NCBI RefSeq assembly: GCF_018967865.2
Contig: NZ_JAHLZY020000001.1
Location: 2,170,001 to 2,234,000 of the forward strand
Length of the DNA: 64,000 bases
From: Hymenobacter siberiensis
GTDB taxonomy: Bacteria; Bacteroidota; Bacteroidia; Cytophagales; Hymenobacteraceae
Direction of reading: 5' to 3'
Position 1 is the first letter of the stretch. Each line of letters opens with the position of its first letter. The notes under the pieces were generated by a model. It was not told the origin of the DNA and did not search any database. It saw only the letters and a list, made by a program, of their open reading frames with translations. Both the position numbers and the translations under genes were made by a program. This document shows, one piece after another, positions 52,570-61,222 of the stretch.

Positions 52570-53376
52570 CTACTCCGACTCGCTGCCGTCGGCCCGGCCG
52601 CGCTTGGGGCCTTTAATAATGCCCCGCGTGGCGGCCCGCACAAATTCCAGGGCCAGGTCGCGCTCGGGCGTAGCGGGCAGCTCGCGTTCAATCTGCGTTA
52701 GCGCATCGTGGTTGTTCAGGCCGCCCAGAAAAAGCGTGCGGTATAGCTGCTGCACCATGTTGATGGATTCTTCGGAGAAGCCCCGGCGGCGTAGGCCCAC
52801 CGAGTTGGCCCCGGCGTAGGAGAGGGGCTCGCGGCCCGCTTTCACATACGGCGGCACGTCCTTGCGCACCAGCGAGCCGCCCGATACCATGGCGTGTGCC
52901 CCGATTTTAACAAACTGGTGCACCGCCGACGACCCGCCCACAATGGCGTAGTCGCCAATTTCGACGTGGCCCGCCACCTGCACGGTATTGGCCAGAATGC
53001 AGTGATTACCAATGATACAGTCGTGGGCGATGTGCACGTAGGCCATCAGCAGGCAGTAACTGCCCACGCGGGTTTCGCCCTGGTCCACGGTGCCGCGGTT
53101 CACGGTCACGCACTCCCGAACCACGGTGTAGTCGCCGATAACGGCGGTGGTTTGCTCGCCGGCAAACTTCAGGTCCTGCGGCACGGCCCCAATCACGGCC
53201 CCGGGGAATATCTGGCAGTTGGCCCCGATGCGCGTCCCGTCCATGATGGTCACATTCGGCCCAATCCAGGAGCCCTCCCCGATTTCGACATCGGCCGCAA
53301 TGGTCGTAAACGGCTCAACGGTGACGCCCGCCGCGAGGCGAGCAGAAGGGTGAATATAGGCGAGGGGGGAAAGCAT
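52570..53376 (-). CDS. lpxA: UDP-N-acetylglucosamine acyltransferase
   Basis: LpxA makes the first acyl transfer of lipid A synthesis. The 268 residues show the left-handed beta-helix hexapeptide repeats (IHPSARLAAGVTVEPFTTIA, IGEGSWIGPNVTIMDGTRIG), the catalytic histidine region MAYVHIAHDCIIGNHC and the family's C-terminal helical domain (GLRRRGFSEESINMVQQLYR). It lies downstream of lpxC/fabZ and upstream of the ATPase in the same direction; palindromes separate all three, so they may not be one simple transcript. Confidence 0.96.
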   Translation of the reverse strand: MLSPLAYIHPSARLAAGVTVEPFTTIAADVEIGEGSWIGPNVTIMDGTRIGANCQIFPGAVIGAVPQDLKFAGEQTTAVIGDYTVVRECVTVNRGTVDQGETRVGSYCLLMAYVHIAHDCIIGNHCILANTVQVAGHVEIGDYAIVGGSSAVHQFVKIGAHAMVSGGSLVRKDVPPYVKAGREPLSYAGANSVGLRRRGFSEESINMVQQLYRTLFLGGLNNHDALTQIERELPATPERDLALEFVRAATRGIIKGPKRGRADGSESE

Positions 53377-53390
53377 TCTTCAGTTGAGAG

Positions 53391-53493
53391 TTAAGAGATA
53401 AAAGTTAAGAGTTATGAGGTTTCATTGGAAAGAGTCAACAATTGGATTGCAAGCGTGCGGTTCAATTCTTAATTCTTAACTCTTAACTTTTAA
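53391..53493. repeat. Palindrome made of AGTTAAGAG units, reaching into lpxC/fabZ
   Basis: Left arm of GTTAAGAG-type units, right arm of CTCTTAAC-type units, between lpxA and lpxC/fabZ. The right arm touches the lpxC/fabZ stop codon (53490-53492). Confidence 0.65.
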
Positions 53494-54884
53494 CTGTCCT
53501 TGCGGACAATGGCGGCGCTCATTTCGGCTTCGCACACCACTTTGCCATTCACGAAAGCCTGGCCGCGCATTTTGGCAATGCCGCGCTTGATGGGGGCCAG
53601 CAGCTGGCAATGATACACGATGGTATCGCCGGGCAGTACCTTTTTGCGGAAGCGGGCATTCTCGATGCCCAGGAAATACTGCCAGTAGTTTTCGGGGTCC
53701 GACACGGTGTTCATGACCAGAATGCCGCCGGTCTGGGCCAGGCCTTCAATCTGGAGCACGCCGGGCATCACCGGGTTGCCGGGGAAGTGGCCCTGGAAGA
53801 ACGGCTCGTTAATCGACACGTTTTTGACGGCCGTTACCACTTGGTCGTCCAGGTGAATGACCTTGTCAATCATCACAAACGGGTAGCGGTGGGGCAGCAC
53901 CTGCATGATGCGGTTGATGTCCATTACCGGCTCGCGGTTGGGGTCGTACATGGGCACCGGGTTGGTGCGCGACTCCAGCATCTTTTTCTTGATTTTCTTG
54001 GCGAAGGCCACGTTGGCGGCGTGGCCGGGGCGGGCGGCCAGAATCTGGCCTTTCAGCGGGCGGCCTACCAGGGCGAGGTCGCCCACGAGGTCGAGCAGCT
54101 TGTGGCGGGCGGGCTCGTTTTTGTGGCGCAGGTCCACGTTGTTCAGAATGCCCTCTTTCTTGACCGATACGCGGGGCTTGCCCAGCATTTTGGCTAGGTC
54201 CGAGAGCTCATCATCGCTCACCACGCGGTCCACAACCACGATGGCGTTGCTCAAATCGCCGCCGCGAATGAGGTTGTTTTTGTAGAGCATTTCCAGCTCG
54301 TGCAAGAAGCAGAAGGTGCGCGACGACGCAATTTCTTCGCTGAACTTGCCAATGTCGTCCAGCGTGGCGTGCTGCGAGCCCAGCACCGGCGAGTTGTAGT
54401 CCACCATCACCGTGAGGCGATAGTCGGTGAGGGGCAGGGCGGCGATTTCCACGCCGCGCGCATTGTCCACGTACCGAATGCTTTCCGGGATTTCGTAGTA
54501 GTTGCGCAGCGCGTTCTGCTCTTCAAAGCCTACCGAAGTGAGGGCTTTGATGAACTCGGCCGACGACCCGTCCATGATGGGCGGCTCGGGGCCGCTGAGC
54601 TGAATGAGCACGTTGTCGAGCTGCAGGCCCACGAGGGCCGCCAGGGTGTGCTCCACGGTGTTGACGCGGGCGCCGTTCTGCTCGATGGTGGTGCCGCGGC
54701 TCAGGTCCACCACGTTGTCCACGTCGGCATCCACGATGGGCTGCCCGGGCAAATCGACCCGTTGAAACTTATAGCCGTGGCCCACCGGAGCGGGGCAAAA
54801 CGTCATGGTGGCCTCTACGCCGGTGTGCAGTCCGATGCCGCGCACCGTCACGGGTGCCTGAATGGTGTGTTGCTTGTCGTTCAT
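53490..54884 (-). CDS. lpxC-fabZ: Fused UDP-3-O-acyl-GlcNAc deacetylase / 3-hydroxyacyl-ACP dehydratase
   Basis: Two enzymes in one 464-residue chain. Residues about 1-300 are LpxC, the committed step of lipid A synthesis ([33 protein letters not shown], zinc ligand in [12 protein letters not shown] and the [12 protein letters not shown] segment). Residues about 320-464 are FabZ, which supplies unsaturated acyl-ACP ([34 protein letters not shown]). The fusion is typical of Bacteroidota and links fatty acid and lipid A making. A -7 box at the end of lpxD gives it its own promoter. Confidence 0.97.
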   Translation of the reverse strand: MNDKQHTIQAPVTVRGIGLHTGVEATMTFCPAPVGHGYKFQRVDLPGQPIVDADVDNVVDLSRGTTIEQNGARVNTVEHTLAALVGLQLDNVLIQLSGPEPPIMDGSSAEFIKALTSVGFEEQNALRNYYEIPESIRYVDNARGVEIAALPLTDYRLTVMVDYNSPVLGSQHATLDDIGKFSEEIASSRTFCFLHELEMLYKNNLIRGGDLSNAIVVVDRVVSDDELSDLAKMLGKPRVSVKKEGILNNVDLRHKNEPARHKLLDLVGDLALVGRPLKGQILAARPGHAANVAFAKKIKKKMLESRTNPVPMYDPNREPVMDINRIMQVLPHRYPFVMIDKVIHLDDQVVTAVKNVSINEPFFQGHFPGNPVMPGVLQIEGLAQTGGILVMNTVSDPENYWQYFLGIENARFRKKVLPGDTIVYHCQLLAPIKRGIAKMRGQAFVNGKVVCEAEMSAAIVRKDS

Positions 54885-54890
54885 TTAATT

Positions 54891-54973
54891 AGCTGTTAGC
54901 CATTAGCTTTTAGCTTTTAGCTTCACAATGACCAGTCGAGATGCTAATAGCTAAAAGCTAATGGCTAACAGCT
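54891..54973. repeat. Palindrome of TTAGC units in the lpxC/fabZ leader
   Basis: Arms 54891-54921 and 54943-54973 pair over 31 bases with one mismatch (AGCTGTTAGCCATTAGCTT at the left end). It lies between the -7 box at 54984-54991 and the start codon at 54884, so it would be part of the mRNA leader. Confidence 0.85.
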
Positions 54974-54983
54974 CAACTGAGTG

Positions 54984-54991
54984 CAAAGCTA
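54984..54991 (-). promoter_or_regulatory. -7 box TAGCTTTG at the lpxD stop
   Basis: Full TAnnTTTG match on the minus strand; its first three bases form the lpxD stop codon. It would produce a leader of about 90 bases that folds as the 54891-54973 palindrome. Confidence 0.5.
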
Positions 54992-56029
54992 GGGCTTTTC
55001 CGTCGCGTTTTTCACCTTCTCCAGCGAGGCCACGCGTTGTTCGAGTTCGGGCAGGCGGCGGAAAACGATTTGGGCGCGTTGGTTCTGCTTGAAGTCGAAG
55101 GCCGTGGAGCCTTGCAGGAAGGTGCCTTCCTGCTTCACATTCTTGCCGATGCCGGACTGCGCGGTAACGGTGGTTTTGTTAGCCAGCGTGACGTGGCCGG
55201 CCATGCCCACCTGGCCCGCCAGCACGCAATAGTCGCCGATTTTGGCCGAGCCGGCAATGCCCGTTTGTGAGGCAATGACGGTGTGCTGGCCAATTTCGAC
55301 GTTGTGGGCCAGCTGCACGAGGTTGTCAATCTTGCTGCCCCGGCCGATGCGCGTGGAGCCCAGCGTGGCGCAGTCGATGGTGGCATTGGCTCCGATGCTC
55401 ACGTAATCTTCGAGCACCACGTTGCCGATTTGCGGAATGGCTTTGTAGGAGCCGTCGGGCTGCGGGGCGAAGCCGAAGCCATCGGAACCGACCACGGCCC
55501 CGGCCTTAACGACGCAAAACTGGCCAATGACGGTATCCGAGTAAATTTTGGCCCCGGCGTGGATAACGCTGCCCGCGCCAATCGTGACCCGGTCGCCGAT
55601 GTAGGCGTGGGGGAACACCAGCACGTTTTCGCCCAGCTTGCAACTCTCGCCGATGTAGGAAAACGCGCCCCGGTAGTGGCCAGCCCCAATCTCGGAGCTT
55701 TCCCCAATAAACGACGGCTGCTCCACGCCGCGCTTGCCGGTGCGGGTGGCCTGCGCGTAAAATTCCAGCAGCTGGCTGAAGGCAGTGTACGGGTTTTCGA
55801 CCCGAATCAGGGCAGGCGTGATGGCGTGTTTCAGCTCCAGAGCCTGGCCCACAATGACGGCCGAAGCGCCGGTTTCGTAGAGAAACGGCTCGTATTTGCT
55901 ATTCGAGAGGAAGGTGAGGGAGCCGGCCCGGGCTTCTTCAATCTTGGCCAGGCTGAAGATGCGCAGGGTAGCGTCGCCTTCCACGGTGCCGCCGAGGACT
56001 TCGGCAATTTGCTGAACGGTAAATTCCAT
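54989..56029 (-). CDS. lpxD: UDP-3-O-(3-hydroxyacyl)glucosamine N-acyltransferase
   Basis: LpxD adds the second acyl chain of lipid A. The 346 residues show the N-terminal uridine-binding domain (MEFTVQQIAEVLGGTVEGDA, FLSNSKYEPFLYET) and long left-handed beta-helix repeats (IGAGSVIHAGAKIYSDTVIG), with the catalytic histidine in NLVQLAHNVEIG and GFGFAPQPDGSYKAIPQIG. The C-terminal helical extension is present. It is downstream of the HD hydrolase gene with a palindrome between. Confidence 0.97.
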   Translation of the reverse strand: MEFTVQQIAEVLGGTVEGDATLRIFSLAKIEEARAGSLTFLSNSKYEPFLYETGASAVIVGQALELKHAITPALIRVENPYTAFSQLLEFYAQATRTGKRGVEQPSFIGESSEIGAGHYRGAFSYIGESCKLGENVLVFPHAYIGDRVTIGAGSVIHAGAKIYSDTVIGQFCVVKAGAVVGSDGFGFAPQPDGSYKAIPQIGNVVLEDYVSIGANATIDCATLGSTRIGRGSKIDNLVQLAHNVEIGQHTVIASQTGIAGSAKIGDYCVLAGQVGMAGHVTLANKTTVTAQSGIGKNVKQEGTFLQGSTAFDFKQNQRAQIVFRRLPELEQRVASLEKVKNATEKP

Positions 56030-56052
56030 AGTAAGGGGTAAAAGTAAGAGTC

Positions 56053-56167
56053 AGAACGGTCATGCAGAGCGCAGCGAAGCATCTTGCCCGCCACCACTAA
56101 TTTTTAATCTTGCGATTGGATTACTTATTGCGGGCAAGATGCTTCGCTGCGCTCTGCATGACGTTCT
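56053..56167. repeat. Long palindrome, GTCATGC family
   Basis: Arms run from AGAACGGTCATGCAGAGCG to its near-complement at 56167, pairing over about 38 bases with a one-base bulge. The spacer holds GATTGGATTACTTATTG, a partial match to the loops at 11839 and 52431. Confidence 0.85.
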
Positions 56168-56170
56168 TTT

Positions 56171-57400
56171 TTACACAATCTCCTTCGGGTAGCAGATGTA
56201 GAATTTCTCCACGCGCTGGCTCAGGGCGCGGATGTTGGGCAGGTCGGAGGCTTCCATTACGTTCACCACGTCGCCTTTTTTGGTCAGGATTTCGATGGGC
56301 TCCTGGCTTTCGGCGTTGTAGGCGCTGTTGCTGAGGCGGCCGGATATCATGAGCAGCGCGGCTTCATTCATGGGTAGGCCGAACTTGGCAGCGATGAGCT
56401 CCTGGATGCCGAGGCGGAATTCCTCGTCGAACGGTTCGGGGGCGAGCACGATTTTGAGCAGGTTGCGGTGCAGAATGCTCTTGGCGAGGTAGCTGAGCAC
56501 CACATCGGGGTGGCCGGCCCAGGCCTTGATGGCCGACCAGATGTCGTAGTCATCAAGCTCGACGAAATGGCTGAGAATTTTCTCGTCTTTCTCAAACTCG
56601 CCCAGGCTCACGGCGCGGCCCAGGAAGTAGCCCAGGCAGCTGTTGGCGGGCACTTCCACGCCCCGGCGGGCCAGGTCACGGGCGCGCTGCACCACCCGAA
56701 TCACCATCTGCTCGGCCGACGTCACGGTTTTGTGCAGGTACACCTGCCAGTACATCAGCCGGCGGCTCACCAGGAAATTCTCGACTGAATACACGGCTTT
56801 TTCTTCGAGCACCAGCCGCTCTTCGTGCACGCGCAGCATCTTGATGAGGCGGTCGGCGCCGGGGCGGCCTTCCTCCACGCCGGTATAGAAGGAGTCGCGG
56901 TTGAGGTAATCGAGGCGGTCCATGTCGAGCTGGCTGCTCACCAGCTGATGGAAAAACGGCCGGCCGTAGGTGCCCTTAAATATTTCAATGGCCAAATCGA
57001 GCTTGCCGTGAAATTCCTTGTTCAGGCGCTCCATCAGGAAAAGCGAGAGCTGCTCGTGCGGCACATCCTGGAAAATGGCGGTTTCCAGCGCGTGGGATAG
57101 GGGGCCGTGGCCCACGTCGTGCAGTAGGATGGCCGCCAGCGCCGCCTCGCCCTCCGCGGCCGAAATCTTCACGCCCTTGTCCTTGAGCGTGCGCAGGGCC
57201 AGCGACATCAGGTGCATGGCTCCCAGCGCGTGGTGAAAGCGCGTGTGCAGCGCCCCGGGGTACACAAAGCCGGTGAGGCCGAGCTGCTGAATGCGCCGCA
57301 GCCGCTGAAAATACGGGTGCTCAATCAGGTCAAACAGGAACTCCGTCGGGATGGTGACGAAGCCGTAAACCGGGTCGTTGAAGATTTTTTTCTTGTTCAC
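56171..57400 (-). CDS. HD-domain hydrolase (dNTPase-like)
   Basis: About 409 residues from GTG 57400, chosen because the family starts with NKKKIFNDPVYGFVTIP. The HD metal site is visible: His56 in LHTRFHHALGAMHL and His94-Asp95 in LLHDVGHGPLSH, with further ligands downstream. Such proteins resemble deoxynucleotide triphosphohydrolases and YdhJ-type enzymes. Gene order HD, lpxD, lpxC/fabZ, lpxA is familiar from Bacteroidota, so the gene may be linked to envelope making only by position. It is divergent from porX. Confidence 0.9.
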   Translation of the reverse strand: MNKKKIFNDPVYGFVTIPTEFLFDLIEHPYFQRLRRIQQLGLTGFVYPGALHTRFHHALGAMHLMSLALRTLKDKGVKISAAEGEAALAAILLHDVGHGPLSHALETAIFQDVPHEQLSLFLMERLNKEFHGKLDLAIEIFKGTYGRPFFHQLVSSQLDMDRLDYLNRDSFYTGVEEGRPGADRLIKMLRVHEERLVLEEKAVYSVENFLVSRRLMYWQVYLHKTVTSAEQMVIRVVQRARDLARRGVEVPANSCLGYFLGRAVSLGEFEKDEKILSHFVELDDYDIWSAIKAWAGHPDVVLSYLAKSILHRNLLKIVLAPEPFDEEFRLGIQELIAAKFGLPMNEAALLMISGRLSNSAYNAESQEPIEILTKKGDVVNVMEASDLPNIRALSQRVEKFYICYPKEIV

Positions 57401-57659
57401 GGAACGGGCGGGGAGGGGATGACGGGCAGAAATCAGAACAGGATAAATACGCCGCGAATGGGCAAAAACAAGCAACATTTGCACGGCTCACCCGTCAATA
57501 ACTGAACGCGAAGCTACGGCAGGCCGTTTGGGCAAGCTCAACCCTTTGTGCGAAGTCGGCAGTGCCAACGTGGTAAGCCGGCTATATATCCATTCGGGAC
57601 GTCTTACGTTAGCTATACTAACCAAGACGCTAAAGTCCCCAAGACCTCAAGTCCCTACT

Positions 57660-59228
57660 ATGCAACAAACCACCATTCTCTGGGCCGACGACGAAATCGA
57701 CCTGCTCAAGCCGCACCTGCTGTTTCTCAAGGAGAAAGGCTACGACGTAACGCCCGTAAACAGCGGCGCCGATGCCATTGAGGAGATTCAGGAGAAGAGC
57801 TACGACCTCGTGTTTCTCGATGAGAACATGCCCGGGCTGACTGGCTTACAGACGCTTACCGAAATAAAGGCCATCCGGCCCACCGTGCCCGTGGTAATGA
57901 TTACCAAGAGCGAGGAAGAGCACATCATGGAGTCGGCCATCGGCGCGAAAATTGCTGATTATCTGATTAAGCCGGTGAATCCCAGTCAGATACTACTGTC
58001 GGTGAAAAAGGTGCTCGACAACAAGCGCCTCGTGAGTGAGGCCACCAACTCGGGCTACCAGCGCGATTTCCGCCAGCTCGGCATGCAGCTTTCCGACCGC
58101 CTCACGCCCGTCGAATGGGCCGAAGTATACAAGAAGCTGGTATACTGGGAGTTGGAAATAAATGAAACCGAGGGCAAAAGCATGGCCGAGGTCTTCAATA
58201 TGCAGAAGGACGAGGCCAATACCTACTTCGGCCGCTTCATCACGGAGAATTACGAAGATTGGGTGGACGGTAGCGATAAGGACGCGCCGCTCATGTCGCA
58301 CCAGTTGTTCAAGGAGCGCGTGTTTCCCACGCTGAAGGCCACCGGCGACACGCCCGTGTACTTCGTGCTCATCGATAACCTGCGCTACGACCAGTGGAAA
58401 GTGCTGGAGCCCATTATCACCGAAATGTTTACGGTGGACAGCGAGGAGATGTACTATGCCATTCTGCCAACCACCACGGCGTATGCGCGCAATGCTATTT
58501 TCTCGGGCATGATGCCGAGCGATATTCAGAAGAAATACCCCAACCTGTGGGTGACCGACGACGACGACGAGGGCAAAAACCTGCACGAGGCGGAGTTCAT
58601 GGAAATTAACTTCCAGAAGAACAATCAGAAGGCCAAGCACAGCTACCACAAGGTAACCAACCTGCAGGCCGGCAAGGACTTGCTGGGTAAGATGAGCAAC
58701 CTGCACAACAACTATAAGTGCAACGTCATCGTGTACAACTTCGTGGACATGCTCTCGCACGCCCGCACCGATATGGCCATGATTCGGGAGCTGGCCGCCG
58801 ATGAATCGGCCTACCGCAGCATCACCCGCTCGTGGTTCCTGCACTCGCCGCTCTATGAGATGATGCAGACCATTGCCGACAAAAAAGGCAAGCTCATCAT
58901 CACCACCGACCACGGCACCATCCGCTGCAAGCGCCCGTATAAGATTGTGGGCGACCGTAATACGAATACCAACCTGCGCTACAAGCACGGCAAAAACCTG
59001 GGCTTCGAGGACTCGCGCGATGTGTACGTGGTGCGCAAGCCGGAATCCATTTTCCTGCCCCGCGAGAATGTGAGCACCGCGTATGTATTTACGATTGGCG
59101 ACTACTTCTTCGCTTATCCCAACAACTACAACTACTACGTGAACTACTACAAGGACACGTTCCAACACGGCGGTATTTCGCTGGAGGAATGCATTATTCC
59201 TTACGTGACGCTCACGGCAAAAGGGTAG
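57660..59228 (+). CDS. porX: PorX-type response regulator with PglZ/alkaline-phosphatase domain
   Basis: PorX is the response regulator that controls the type IX secretion system. From ATG 57660 it has 522 residues. Residues 1-125 are a receiver domain with acidic pocket Asp10-Asp11, phospho-acceptor Asp54 (VFLDENMPGL), Thr82 and Lys104. The rest is a PglZ/alkaline-phosphatase-superfamily domain (VYFVLIDNLRYDQWKVLEP, LPTTTAYARNAIFSGMMP, ITTDHGTIRC). This domain lets PorX bind or hydrolyse nucleotide-type ligands. A damaged histidine kinase lies next to it. A T9SS substrate ends the window. Confidence 0.95.
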   Translation: MQQTTILWADDEIDLLKPHLLFLKEKGYDVTPVNSGADAIEEIQEKSYDLVFLDENMPGLTGLQTLTEIKAIRPTVPVVMITKSEEEHIMESAIGAKIADYLIKPVNPSQILLSVKKVLDNKRLVSEATNSGYQRDFRQLGMQLSDRLTPVEWAEVYKKLVYWELEINETEGKSMAEVFNMQKDEANTYFGRFITENYEDWVDGSDKDAPLMSHQLFKERVFPTLKATGDTPVYFVLIDNLRYDQWKVLEPIITEMFTVDSEEMYYAILPTTTAYARNAIFSGMMPSDIQKKYPNLWVTDDDDEGKNLHEAEFMEINFQKNNQKAKHSYHKVTNLQAGKDLLGKMSNLHNNYKCNVIVYNFVDMLSHARTDMAMIRELAADESAYRSITRSWFLHSPLYEMMQTIADKKGKLIITTDHGTIRCKRPYKIVGDRNTNTNLRYKHGKNLGFEDSRDVYVVRKPESIFLPRENVSTAYVFTIGDYFFAYPNNYNYYVNYYKDTFQHGGISLEECIIPYVTLTAKG

Positions 59229-59251
59229 TCAGAACAGCCGGAATTAAACGT

Positions 59252-59283
59252 AAAAATGCCGCCTCAATTGAGGCGGCATTTTT
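59252..59283. terminator. Perfect 16-bp terminator hairpin
   Basis: AAAAATGCCGCCTCAA and its exact complement ending in five T residues, between the porX stop and the kinase remnant stop; works in both directions. Confidence 0.9.
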
Positions 59284-59339
59284 CGTGATTAGCCTTGCTG
59301 GAGCTCCCCGGTTGTGGTGGGTTTGAGTAGCACGAGTAC

Positions 59340-60834
59340 TTAAACGCGCCCAAAGTGCACCCGAAAGGTGGCACCCTCGCCCACCTGGCTTTCTACTGCC
59401 AGGTGGCCGCCCTGCACCTGCACCAGGCGATTGACGAGGTACACACCCACACCGGTTGCCTCGGTGTGGGTGTGGAAGCGGCGAAACAGCTGGAACAGCT
59501 CGGCCCCGTAGCGCGCCGCATCAAACCCCCAGGCCATTGTCCTTCACCCAGAGCACGGGTTGGCCGTTTTCGAGCCAGAGCGAGCAGTGCACGCGGGACG
59601 GGCGGGCGGGGTCGGTGTAATTGAAGGCGTTGCTGAGCAGGTTGAGCAGAATGGTCCGCAGGCTGGCCCGGGGGTAGAAGAGGATGGGCCGGCCGCTAAA
59701 ATCGGTGGTGATGCGGGCGCGGGTGGCGCGCACCTGCGGCTCCAGGGTCTGGAGCACGTCCAGCACCAGGGCCTGCAGGTCCACGGGTTCGGGCGGGAGC
59801 CAGGGCTACTTGCTGGGCCTGGCCCAGAGCCGCCAGGTCGTCAATATTGGTACTGAGCTGGCGCAACGCGTCAGGAATGAGGGGCAACAGAAGCTGCTCT
59901 TCGGCGGGGTCGGCAAAGGTGACGCTGCGGCGGAGCTCATCAATGAGGCCGGCCAGATTGTTGACGGGCTGTTTGAGGTTGTGGCTGGAGGCATACACGA
60001 AGCTGTAAAGGTCCTGATTGGTGCGGGTGAGCTGCTGGTTGCTCAGGAGCAGGGCAGTATTGGCGCGCTCGATATCGTGCAGGGCCACTTGCAGCTGGCC
60101 GGTGCGCTCGGCCACGCGGGCTTCGAGCTGCTGGTTGAGCTTGCGCACGGCCAGGTGCGACTTGTGCAGCTCCCGGGCCTGCTGCTGAATGCTGATATTG
60201 GACGTTCGGAGGCGCTCATTGGCGGTGGCCAGCTCCTGGTTGGTGGCGGCCAGGTGGTTGCTGGCATCCAGCTCCTCGTAGCTCACCGACAGCTCCTCGT
60301 TGGCAATGGCCAGCTGATGCGCCGTGGCCGGCGGCCGGTCATCGGCCTCGGCCAGCTGGCGGGTCCGGACGTGCGTGCTCACGTTGTAGGCAAACAGCAG
60401 CATGCCCATAACCCGGCTCAGGGCGTCGCGCACGGGTTGGCCGCTGAAGTTGAAATAGATGGGCCGGTCCAGGCCGGCGTAGGTGTGGCGCTGGCGTAGG
60501 CCCCGGCTTCGTAGCCGTAGCACGGCTCGCCGGTGCGGCAGGCTTCGTCCAGCAAGTCAAAAAAAGGCTGCCCAACCAGCTCCGGAAGGGCCTCGCGCAG
60601 GGGCAGGCCGATGAGCTGCCGCTCGCCAAACAGCTGCCGGAAGAGCTCATTGGTCACGGTCACCATATACTCGGGCCCAGCCAGGCTGGCCATGCACGCC
60701 GGCACCTGATGCAGGATGGTGCGCAGGCGGTGCTCCTCGGCAGGGGCGCGCAGGGGCTGCTCCAAAGTCTGCTGGGGCTGCTCCAACGGCTGGAGTGGCG
60801 CAGTGGAAACAGGAAGTGGCTCATAATCAGGCAT
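59340..60834 (-). pseudogene. PAS sensor histidine kinase broken by three frameshifts
   Basis: Read leftward from ATG 60834: a PAS-like domain (RTILHQVPACMASLAGPEYMV, LFGERQLIGLPLREALPELV) to CYGYEAG. It then shifts (near 60480-60500) to RHTYAGLDRPIYFNFSGQPVRD, a long coiled coil, and the phosphoacceptor region YASSHNLKQPVNNLAGLIDEL. A second shift near 59790 leads to VDLQALVLDVLQTLEPQVRA, with the ATP-binding N-box LLNLLSNAFNYTD and VKDNGLG. A third shift near 59530 leads to GFDAARYGAELFQLFRRFHT and GVGVYLVNRLVQVQGGHLAVES, which ends normally. Together the pieces make a complete PAS/HisKA/HATPase kinase. Each break may be a genuine mutation or a sequencing error. Confidence 0.85.
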
Positions 60835-61222
60835 CACGAAGGGTAGAGCGTTCAGGAAAGGTACGCACCAGCCAAGATACAAACGCTGAGCTTTCCCTGA
60901 TTTCGGGGCCGAAAGCCGTGTTTTCTCCCGTGTTTCGGTTCTCATAGAACGGCCGCGCCGTGCGGCGGTACTTCCGCCTTGGCCGAAAGCTGGAAGTCGC
61001 CGCTAAAGAATTCGGGTGGCCGAATGGGGGCGCGTCCCGCTTTTTTGCCGGCTGGTCGGTTTTGGCGGCTTCTTGAAAAAACGGTTTGGCTACCTCGGGC
61101 TGCTACCGGCTACCGAACAGCACCGCGCGTCAACGAAAAGCCGGAAGCAGTTTTCCATTGACGCGCATCATAAGTGGCTGGATAATATAAATTTGTGTCA
61201 ACATTCTGATGCCCCGGGATGC
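60835..61222. other. Gap between the kinase remnant and the surface-protein gene
   Basis: 388 bases without a convincing gene. It includes the kinase's own upstream region and, near the right end, TAAATTTG (61188-61195), a full TAnnTTTG match on the plus strand that would read into the 3' end of the surface-protein gene as antisense. No hairpin terminator for the surface-protein gene was seen. Confidence 0.4.
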
